The notes beneath the pieces are model-generated. The model was not told where the DNA came from, did not search any database, and saw only the letters and a list, made by a program, of their open reading frames with translations. A stretch of 11,614 nt of DNA from NCBI GenBank assembly GCA_017550445.1, contig JAFZOV010000143.1, forward strand, positions 1-11,614. Direction: 5' to 3'. This DNA is from Fibrobacter sp. Its GTDB lineage: Bacteria; Fibrobacterota; Fibrobacteria; Fibrobacterales; Fibrobacteraceae. Below, in pieces: positions 6,727-11,614 of this stretch. The translations under genes were made by a program, and so were the position numbers. Each line of letters opens with the position of its first letter. The stretch's first letter is position 1.

Positions 6727-8241
6727 CTTGATATCCGTACGGATAAACTCAATACGACGGTTCTGGGCACGGCCTTCAGGGGTCTTGTTCGTGGCAACCG
6801 GTTCGGTGTCACCCTTACCGCTCGTAACGATACGGCTTTCGTTGATGCCCTTTTCCACGAGGAAGTTCTTCACGGAAGCGGCGCGGTCTGCAGAAAGCTG
6901 CATGTTCTTTTCCTTCTTACCGACGTTGTCAGTGTGACCGACAATTTCGAAGGTTGCTTCAGTAAAGGTTTCCATAATGTCTACCACCTTCATGAGGGAG
7001 ATGTAGGAATCCTGAGTAATCGTAGCCTTACCGGATTCGAAGTTCACACCTTCCAACACAAAGACTTTCTTCGGCGGCTGCGGCACTTCGTCCGGGCAAC
7101 CGTCTTCATCCTTATAGCTGTTCAGAGTTTCTGCCTGTTCCGGGCAGAGGTCAACGCCCTTACAAATGTGAGCGAAGGTAGCAAGCATACCCTTAGCTTC
7201 GACCCACGGGTCGCAGAGACCGTCGCGGTCGTTGTCGGCATCCGGGCAGCCATCGTCGTCCTGGTAGCCGTCGAAGTCTTCAGCTTCTTCGGGGCAATTG
7301 TCGAGGCCGGTGCAAACGCTTGCATACTTGTCGGAAACACCTTCTTCGGAAACCCACGGATCGCAAAGGCCATCGCCATCGCTATCCGGATTGCGAGTTT
7401 CTTCGACCACTTCTTCTTCCTTCACCAGTTCGGCAGAAGTCAGACCGATGTCTGCCTTGCCCTTACCACGCTTGAGCATCGGCGAGGTGGACTGGCAGTA
7501 GAAGTTCGGCTGCGACAGGGAGTGGTTGATGAACTTCGGATCCAAAGAAACGTTCGTGCGGTTCACCTTGATGAACTGGTTGAACGGATAGTAGTTCTTA
7601 TAGATGTTGTTGTATTCCACCTTGGTCTGGCCGGCAGCGGGGTCGGCGAACACACCATAGTAGTGGTTTTCCATGAAGATGTTGTTACGGGCAATCACGT
7701 TAGTCGGGCCCTTCAGAGCAAGGCCAGAGTAACCGTTGCGGAGCACGACGTTGTGTTCGATGAAGGCATCGAGGGACTTAGCACCCCAAGCGAGGATACC
7801 AGACCAGCGGTTGCCGTACACCACGTTGTTGCGGAGATGCGGGAGCGAGATGAAAGCTCCGATACCCGTTGCGTGGTTATCAAGCACATAGCAGTGGTGA
7901 ATGTAGGGAGCGGCGTTTTCGCAAAGGATACCTTCGAGACCGTTCTTCACGGTGAAGTGCGACATTTCGGCGCCCGAAGTACCCATGACGGTCGGACCTC
8001 TACGGCCACCATCGATGATAGTCGTAAGGGGATCCTCGCCCTTAAGTACAACACCCATGATCAGGGTGATGTTTTCGTTATAAGTTCCGCGTTTGACAAG
8101 GATGGTATCCCCGGCGTCCGCATTACCGAGAGCATCTGCAATCTTCTGATAGTCGCCAGGAACATTGATATTCTTTGCCATGGCGGTCCCAGAAAGAAGC
8201 ATCGCCCCGGCCGTGATTAAGACCAGTTTCTTTAGGGTCAT
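6724..8241 (-). CDS. Secreted beta-helix / thrombospondin type 3 / OmpA-domain protein
   Basis: The protein has 505 residues from ATG 8239-8241. A TTG six codons earlier lacks a ribosome site and would break the signal peptide, whereas GGAG lies 12 nt before the ATG. Residues 1-22 are a signal peptide (MTLKKLVLITAGAMLLSGTAMA). Residues 23 to about 265 read as a right-handed parallel beta-helix of the DUF1565/NosD type, with repeated N-x-I/V turns such as ENAAPYIHHCYVLDNHATGI and IARNNIFMENHYYGV. After an acidic linker come two 50-residue Ca-binding-like TSP3 repeats (286-385). Residues about 392-505 are an OmpA C-terminal domain with GHTDN (435-439), LSADRA and NRRIEF; Asp438 and Arg453 match the pair that binds diaminopimelate in peptidoglycan. 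There is no OmpA barrel. The protein is probably anchored to peptidoglycan and works with the barrel-TPR protein encoded next to it. Confidence 0.88.
   Translation of the reverse strand: MTLKKLVLITAGAMLLSGTAMAKNINVPGDYQKIADALGNADAGDTILVKRGTYNENITLIMGVVLKGEDPLTTIIDGGRRGPTVMGTSGAEMSHFTVKNGLEGILCENAAPYIHHCYVLDNHATGIGAFISLPHLRNNVVYGNRWSGILAWGAKSLDAFIEHNVVLRNGYSGLALKGPTNVIARNNIFMENHYYGVFADPAAGQTKVEYNNIYKNYYPFNQFIKVNRTNVSLDPKFINHSLSQPNFYCQSTSPMLKRGKGKADIGLTSAELVKEEEVVEETRNPDSDGDGLCDPWVSEEGVSDKYASVCTGLDNCPEEAEDFDGYQDDDGCPDADNDRDGLCDPWVEAKGMLATFAHICKGVDLCPEQAETLNSYKDEDGCPDEVPQPPKKVFVLEGVNFESGKATITQDSYISLMKVVDIMETFTEATFEIVGHTDNVGKKEKNMQLSADRAASVKNFLVEKGINESRIVTSGKGDTEPVATNKTPEGRAQNRRIEFIRTDIK
7087..7386 (-). 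repeat. Two tandem 150-bp repeats encoding TSP3-like units
   Basis: The two units (7237-7386 and 7087-7236) encode 50 residues each, starting with DSDGDGLCDPW and DNDRDGLCDPW and ending with DGCPD. Each holds four cysteines in the same positions (GLC, V/I-C, N/L-CP, GCP) and many aspartates in the spacing of thrombospondin type 3 calcium loops. The DNA is also visibly similar, for instance CCCACGGGTCGCAGAG near 7203 and CCCACGGATCGCAAAG near 7353. This indicates an internal duplication that has since diverged. Confidence 0.8.
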
Positions 8242-8325
8242 ACTGCTACGTTTCTCCAATCATAGAACACTTTGAAATTAAAACCTATACACCCGCCAAA
8301 ACGACGAATGCAAAATTCAAGTGGG

Positions 8326-8354
8326 AATATACCTTCAAAAACGGCATTAGTCAA
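8326..8354 (-). promoter_or_regulatory. Sigma-70-like promoter of the envelope operon
   Basis: On the minus strand a -35 box TTGACT (8349-8354) and a -10 box TATATT (8326-8331) are separated by exactly 17 bp. Each box matches the consensus at five of six positions. Transcription would begin near 8319, giving a leader of about 77 nt before the start codon at 8241. This is the best promoter in the window and fits the codon-usage signs of strong expression in the genes it drives. Confidence 0.7.
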
Positions 8355-8375
8355 ACGACTTTCGCAAAAAATGCC
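8343..8375. repeat. Nested inverted repeat overlapping the -35 box
   Basis: GGCATT (8343-8348) pairs with AATGCC (8370-8375), and directly inside it AGTC (8349-8352) pairs with GACT (8357-8360). The inner arm overlaps the -35 box. On the minus strand the structure is followed by GTTTTTG, so it could be either an operator for the envelope promoter or a weak terminator for the histone-like gene, whose stop lies 61 bp upstream. A 9-nt bulge weakens the hairpin. Confidence 0.35.
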
Positions 8376-8436
8376 AAAATAATTGAGAAAATGTCGATAA
8401 AATCGTTTCATCGAGGTATATCTAACCCGTTCAAGG

Positions 8437-8637
8437 TCAATCGGCGGATGCCGGTTCGGCCTTTTCCTCTTCCTTTTTCGCGCCTTGAATAGACACGCGA
8501 ATCTCTTGGCAGGTCTTTTTGATATCCTGCAAAACCTTGCGGGCACGGGTGCCGGCAGACTTGTTTCCGCGCTCGAACTTTTCGTACTCGCGCTTGAAGT
8601 TCTCGACTTCCAGTTCAAGATCGTTCACTAAGCTCAT
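8437..8637 (-). CDS. Hc1-type histone H1-like nucleoid protein
   Basis: This 66-residue protein starts at ATG 8635-8637 with GGAG 7 nt upstream; a TTG two codons earlier is less likely. The N-terminal half is a charged amphipathic helix (about residues 5-22), followed by the diagnostic GNKSAGTRARKVLQDIKK stretch (24-41) seen in Hc1-like histone H1 proteins of Chlamydiae and of Bacteroidetes. The C-terminus (KKEEEKAEPASAD) is short and mixed in charge, unlike the long lysine/alanine tail of chlamydial Hc1. Known relatives bind DNA and compact the nucleoid, which is the inferred role. The gene stands alone, with 126 bp of AT-rich DNA upstream and 195 bp to the next start codon downstream. Confidence 0.8.
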   Translation of the reverse strand: MSLVNDLELEVENFKREYEKFERGNKSAGTRARKVLQDIKKTCQEIRVSIQGAKKEEEKAEPASAD

Positions 8638-8683
8638 AAGCAAACTCCATATAAAAATATGCAGTATGGAAAATAAATTAAAG

Positions 8684-8733
8684 TTTATGCTAAAAATCCG
8701 CCGTTTTGTAAAAAATTATTCAAAAATCGTCAA
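8684..8733 (-). promoter_or_regulatory. Candidate promoter(s) of the histone-like gene
   Basis: Two overlapping sigma-70-like pairs are visible on the minus strand: TTGACG (8728-8733) with TACAAA (8705-8710), and TTTACA (8707-8712) with CATAAA (8684-8689). Both have 17-bp spacers. The -35 boxes are good but both -10 boxes match only four of six bases. The region is very AT-rich, so chance matches are possible. Confidence 0.4.
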
Positions 8734-8763
8734 AAAACGCATTTTTTTTCATTTTTTAACATA

Positions 8764-9558
8764 TTATTCACCCCGAACCAACGCCCAGAGGGTCTCTAAA
8801 GAGGCTTTTCCCCTATCCCCGACATTCTCGGAGAAGTCATTTACGAACATCCGGATATGCGCTTCCATGACATCCGGATCGTCAATTTGGGCCAATTTAT
8901 CGATAAACGGAGTCACCAGATTTTCCCGCTTACGGGCAATATTCAAACTTTCGCGGATTTCCTTTTCCACCTGAAGAATAACATCTTCTCCAAGGGAACG
9001 CCTTGCAACACCTATTCCTAGCGGTATGGGTGTACCCGTATTTTCTTCCCAGAACGCCCCCAAATCCTGCAACAAGTATAGGCCATCGCGTTTCCAGGTA
9101 AAACGATGCTCGTGTATGACAACGCCTTGCGAAGCTTCTCCGGAGCGCAAAGAACGGTATACCTGGTCAAATAGGGCATATTCGATTTTCTGTTCGGACA
9201 AGCCCGATTTCTTATGCCAAAACTTGAACAAAAGGGCCGCCGTCGTGTCTGCACCAGGCAAAACCACCGGTTTTTCGGGGCAAAATGCATTACCTACGGA
9301 CGAAAGCAACAACGGGCCGCAACCGTACCCAATGGCACCACCGCAAGAAAGACAGGCGTATTCTCCATCGACTTTGGGATACACCTGGGCGCTCACCTTG
9401 GCAACATCCAATTCTCCGCGGCGCACCATTTCGTTGAGGGTTTGCACATCGGCAAAATGGACATCCCATTCAAAGGGGGATTTTTCGAGGCCATGGACAA
9501 GAGCCTCGTAGATATAGGTGTCGTTAGGACAGGTGGAGATACCGAGAGAGAGACGCAT
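8764..9558 (-). CDS. mqnD: 1,4-dihydroxy-6-naphthoate synthase (menaquinone, futalosine pathway)
   Basis: MqnD converts cyclic dehypoxanthine futalosine to 1,4-dihydroxy-6-naphthoate in the futalosine route to menaquinone; it is a cytoplasmic enzyme with a periplasmic-binding-protein-like fold. The 264-residue product has the usual family length and its hallmarks: GISTCPNDTYIYEAL near the N-terminus (6-20), ADVQTLNEMVRRGELDVAKVS (36-56), GYGCGPLLLS (77-86), and the VVIHEHRFTW segment (146-155) that holds the conserved active-site region. The start ATG 9556-9558 is set by alignment with the expected N-terminus. The frame is open further upstream but has no start codon there, and no Shine-Dalgarno is visible because a tandem repeat occupies that site. 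mqnB lies just upstream, giving two steps of the same pathway together. No clear terminator follows the TAA stop. Confidence 0.9.
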   Translation of the reverse strand: MRLSLGISTCPNDTYIYEALVHGLEKSPFEWDVHFADVQTLNEMVRRGELDVAKVSAQVYPKVDGEYACLSCGGAIGYGCGPLLLSSVGNAFCPEKPVVLPGADTTAALLFKFWHKKSGLSEQKIEYALFDQVYRSLRSGEASQGVVIHEHRFTWKRDGLYLLQDLGAFWEENTGTPIPLGIGVARRSLGEDVILQVEKEIRESLNIARKRENLVTPFIDKLAQIDDPDVMEAHIRMFVNDFSENVGDRGKASLETLWALVRGE

Positions 9559-9560
9559 AG

Positions 9561-9602
9561 GGAATGTGGAGTGTGGGATGTGGAATGTGGAGTGTGGGAT
9601 AT
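9561..9602. repeat. Two-copy 21-bp tandem repeat abutting the mqnD start
   Basis: Units 9561-9581 and 9582-9602 read GGAATGTGGAGTGTGGGATG plus T, and the same with one final-dinucleotide change (20 of 21 identical). On the mqnD strand this is a C/A-rich ACACTCCACATTCC-type sequence ending 2 bp before the ATG. It fills most of the 62-bp gap between mqnB and mqnD. A third, degenerate partial copy may follow (9603-9608). Confidence 0.85.
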
Positions 9603-9620
9603 GTGATGAATAATTATTAA

Positions 9621-10298
9621 CTATTCAAACAATTTTTTTCTGAGATTTTCTAGAGCTTCGTTGAATTTCCAGGAAATGCGGTCACGGGTAGAGGCCATAT
9701 TGCATACGACGCGGACTTCGAAAACCGGAATTCCGTAAGCGATACAGGCTGAAATCCCGGCGGCACCTTCCATATTCTCGATGTCGGCATCGAACATTCT
9801 GGCACGTTGCAGTCCTTGTTCTTCGGTACCGGTACAACAATTCACCGTAACGCCCACAGCCGATTTAAGCTTCTGCACACAAGCTGGAGCATGTTCTGCT
9901 GCGGTTGCGCGAACGGAACTCGGGAACGGATAAAAAGAACCGTCCTTTTCCTGATAGCCCATATCGCCCACGCATTCCGAATCCACGCGCACTACATCAA
10001 GAACATTGATTCCGCGGCCAGGATAAGCGCCGCAGACTCCGAGAATATACACCGCCGAAAAATGGATTCCCTGTTGTTCGGCAGAGGCTATCAGGCAAGT
10101 CAGATTCGTTGCGAAATTCAGGATTCCCATCCCGAGAACGCAAGCGTAGCCGCGATTTTCAGAGAGTTTAATTAATTTATCTAAAGTAATACTGTCGGCA
10201 GTGGAAGCATGTTCAGGGAAACAAGAAGAAAATTCCATCGGCGTTGCAAATGCAAACAAATTATCCTTGTCGGGAAAATTCTTCTGCGCAACAGCCAT
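9621..10298 (-). CDS. mqnB: Futalosine hydrolase (menaquinone, futalosine pathway)
   Basis: MqnB removes hypoxanthine from futalosine, giving dehypoxanthine futalosine. The 225-residue protein fits the nucleoside phosphorylase/hydrolase superfamily: GVCGAYPGRG (87-96) is the phosphate/ribose loop region, ENMEGAA (174-180) is the classic ribose-binding motif, and CNMASTRDRISW (199-210) matches the C-terminal base-binding region seen in futalosine hydrolases. The start ATG 10296-10298 has GGAG (10305-10308) 6 nt upstream. That site lies at the very end of the upstream kinase gene, whose TAG stop is 3 bp away, so translation is probably coupled. The presence of mqnD next door supports futalosine hydrolase over a 5'-methylthioadenosine nucleosidase role. 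Confidence 0.85.
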   Translation of the reverse strand: MAVAQKNFPDKDNLFAFATPMEFSSCFPEHASTADSITLDKLIKLSENRGYACVLGMGILNFATNLTCLIASAEQQGIHFSAVYILGVCGAYPGRGINVLDVVRVDSECVGDMGYQEKDGSFYPFPSSVRATAAEHAPACVQKLKSAVGVTVNCCTGTEEQGLQRARMFDADIENMEGAAGISACIAYGIPVFEVRVVCNMASTRDRISWKFNEALENLRKKLFE

Positions 10299-10301
10299 CG
10301 C

Positions 10302-11258
10302 CTACTCCAGTTTTTCTACCGCATCGGCAATAGCCGCCTCAAGTTCCGCAACGCGTTCCACCTTGATATTGCAGGGGCGTTCCACCTCGCAACGGGCAGA
10401 GGCAACCGCAGTCGCCTTGATCAGGCATTGTTCAAAATCAAGTCCCATGGTATCGGCATACAGCCATCCCGCAAAGAACGAATCACCAGCGCCAATGCGG
10501 TTATTGACCTGGACCGTAGGCGGCAAGAGCTGTACGCCCTGGAACTTCTTTTCGACTAGACGGAAAGCCCTAACCGGAGACTCTTCGTCGGTGACGACCA
10601 ATGCCTTAATGGGCAAGCGTTCAAGCACCGCCGTTGCAGTCATTTTCCAGAACTGCGGGCTCGACATCACCTGCGGAATTCCAAGCCGAGAAAGCAGCTT
10701 GCAGTATTCCTTGAGGTTGATTTTCAGGAGTTCAACGCCCTTTTCAAGCCAGGCATCGACATCTTCGATGGCATCGACATAAATCTTTTTTCCGGTAAAA
10801 TCAAGAGCGTTCAACTGTTCGACGTTAAATCCCTGCGGGAAAGTTCCGCACAAGGCGACCCTTTGCGTCGAGCTCCAGTAGTCGTTAATGGTCTGGAGAA
10901 AATCTTCGTTCTCGTATTCCGTAAGGTCGGGCGACGGTTCAATGAGCTCGGTCGATTCACCTTCGCTCACAATGGTCGTGCAAATGCGTGTCGGTTCCTT
11001 AATCCATACGGGCGCCTGTTGAATTCCGTAAGCGGAAATTTCATCGAAGATTCTTGGACCATGTTCCGAGCCCAAGAAATGCATCATGAGCGGAGTTCCA
11101 CCCAAGAGGTGAAGCACAAGAGCACAATTGATACCCTTGCCCGAAGCATACTCTTCGATTTTCGCAATACGGTGAACCTCGCCCGGTGTAAACTTGTCCA
11201 CATAGAACAAGCGCTGCCAAGCGGGATTGAGCCCGAGAATTAGGATTTCCTGAGACAT
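10302..11258 (-). CDS. PfkB-family sugar kinase, 1-phosphofructokinase/LacC-like
   Basis: The 318-residue product begins ILILGLNPAWQRLFYVDKF, like the TLNPAID start of the FruK/LacC branch of the ribokinase-fold family. It has the substrate-binding ASGKGINCALVLHLLGG segment (38-54), LKINLKEY (178-185) in place of the usual LKPN-x-x-E, and the C-terminal signature NRIGAGDSFFAGW (253-265) with the catalytic base Asp259 and anion-hole GAGD. These enzymes phosphorylate hexose phosphates or sugars with ATP in the cytoplasm. Departures from typical FruK (VVTDEESPV where a Gly-rich VSLG-x-x-G is expected, NPAW for NPAID) leave the substrate open. The ATG at 11256-11258 follows the tyrS stop by 4 bp; its only ribosome-site match (AGGA, 11261-11264) is 2 nt away, so it probably depends on coupling to tyrS. 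Confidence 0.75.
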   Translation of the reverse strand: MSQEILILGLNPAWQRLFYVDKFTPGEVHRIAKIEEYASGKGINCALVLHLLGGTPLMMHFLGSEHGPRIFDEISAYGIQQAPVWIKEPTRICTTIVSEGESTELIEPSPDLTEYENEDFLQTINDYWSSTQRVALCGTFPQGFNVEQLNALDFTGKKIYVDAIEDVDAWLEKGVELLKINLKEYCKLLSRLGIPQVMSSPQFWKMTATAVLERLPIKALVVTDEESPVRAFRLVEKKFQGVQLLPPTVQVNNRIGAGDSFFAGWLYADTMGLDFEQCLIKATAVASARCEVERPCNIKVERVAELEAAIADAVEKLE

Positions 11259-11262
11259 GGTC

Positions 11263-11614
11263 CTAGAAATTCACCTTGAAGAACTTACGCTTGCCCACCT
11301 GAATCACCAGCTGGTCAGCGCCCTTGACTTCAAAGGAAGCCTGCGGGTCGGCGAGCTTTTCGCCGGCAATCTTCACGCCGCCGTTCTGGACCATGCGGCG
11401 GGCTTCGCCCTTGGAGGCAAAGGCCTTGATTTCGACGAGCAGGTCCAGGGCACCATAGGTGCCGGCCGCCACGCTGCATTCGGCAGCATCACTCGGAATG
11501 GCATTGCCGCTGTGGATTTCACGTTCCTTGGCAGCGGCGGCCTCGGCGGCTTCTGCGCCGTAGTACTGCGTCACAATGTCGATAGCGAGACGGTGCTTAG
11601 CATCGTTGGGGTTC
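11263..11614 (-). CDS. tyrS: Tyrosyl-tRNA synthetase, C-terminal part (runs off the right edge)
   Basis: The last 117 codons are present, ending at TAG 11263-11265. The reading frame is open to the window edge and begins NPNDAKHRLAIDIVTQYYG, which matches the NPRDAKxxLAxEIV segment that follows the catalytic core in TyrS. The remainder is an S4 RNA-binding domain, with FASKGEARRMVQNGGVKIAG and a final VIQVGKRKFFKV typical of bacterial TyrS C-termini. The enzyme charges tRNA-Tyr with tyrosine. The catalytic HIGH and KMSKS motifs are outside the window. The GTG near 11574 is an internal valine, not a start. Confidence 0.88.
   Translation of the reverse strand, partial: NPNDAKHRLAIDIVTQYYGAEAAEAAAAKEREIHSGNAIPSDAAECSVAAGTYGALDLLVEIKAFASKGEARRMVQNGGVKIAGEKLADPQASFEVKGADQLVIQVGKRKFFKVNF

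Noticed and set aside
5123..8220. Open frames of 604 and 428 codons on the plus strand
   Set aside because: Both are antisense mirrors of the barrel-TPR and OmpA-domain genes, produced by the same codon bias.
8242..8259. TTG start adding six residues to the OmpA-domain protein
   Set aside because: It has no Shine-Dalgarno, and the ATG at 8239-8241 gives a standard signal peptide and has GGAG upstream.
8421..8440. TTGACC followed 14 bp later by TATACC as a second promoter for the envelope operon
   Set aside because: The spacer is too short, and TTGACC overlaps the end of the histone-like gene, so a chance match is likely.
8238..8618. 126-codon minus-strand frame overlapping the histone-like gene and the envelope promoter
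   Set aside because: It is a shifted frame of the Hc1-like gene that continues through the promoter region. The composition is Arg/Lys/Ser-rich with no domain, and it conflicts with the much better supported small gene.
9214..9606. 130-codon plus-strand frame running through mqnD and the 21-bp repeat
   Set aside because: It is antisense to a well recognised enzyme and ends in repeat-derived low-complexity sequence.
1..11614. CRISPR arrays, tRNA or rRNA genes, insertion sequences
   Set aside because: I looked for regularly spaced repeats, tRNA-like cloverleaf ends, transposase motifs and terminal inverted repeats, and saw none. The only direct repeats are the 21-bp pair and the TSP3-coding pair.

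Overview
All genes in this window lie on the minus strand, so the biological order runs from high to low coordinates. The gene mix suggests a Gram-negative bacterium of the FCB group, most likely Fibrobacter or a close relative. The grounds are a PorV-like outer-membrane barrel, an OmpA-domain protein with thrombospondin type 3 repeats, a small Hc1-type histone-like protein and futalosine-pathway menaquinone genes. The taxonomic call is inference; no marker gene here fixes it.

The right third (about 8764-11614) is a compact housekeeping run: the 3' end of tyrS, a PfkB-family sugar kinase, mqnB (futalosine hydrolase) and mqnD (1,4-dihydroxy-6-naphthoate synthase). The first three are 3-4 bp apart and probably cotranscribed. 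mqnD follows after 62 bp that hold a 21-bp tandem repeat ending next to its start codon. A small Hc1/histone H1-like gene (8437-8637) stands alone, with its own AT-rich upstream region.

The left two thirds (1-8241) form an envelope gene cluster. A near-consensus promoter (-35 TTGACT, 17 bp, -10 TATATT, at 8326-8354) drives a secreted beta-helix/TSP3/OmpA-domain protein. This is followed 11 bp later, with translational coupling, by a secreted fusion of a PorV-like outer-membrane barrel to TPR repeats. A terminator-like hairpin (4400-4437) separates these from a 1292-residue secreted TPR protein. A second hairpin (453-478) and an AT-rich leader with an 11-bp inverted repeat precede a MotA/TolQ/ExbB-type proton-channel subunit that runs off the left edge.

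Taken together, the cluster supplies an inner-membrane proton-driven motor subunit, a very large periplasmic TPR scaffold, an outer-membrane barrel with its own TPR arm, and a peptidoglycan-binding OmpA protein carrying a beta-helix. This resembles the parts list of an energised envelope-spanning machine such as Tol-Pal, Agl/Glt gliding or T9SS-type systems, but the combination of domain fusions does not match any of them exactly. The three complete envelope genes nearly or entirely avoid TTA, CTA and TCA codons. That points to strong selection for expression and explains the very long open frames on the opposite strand, which are not genes.
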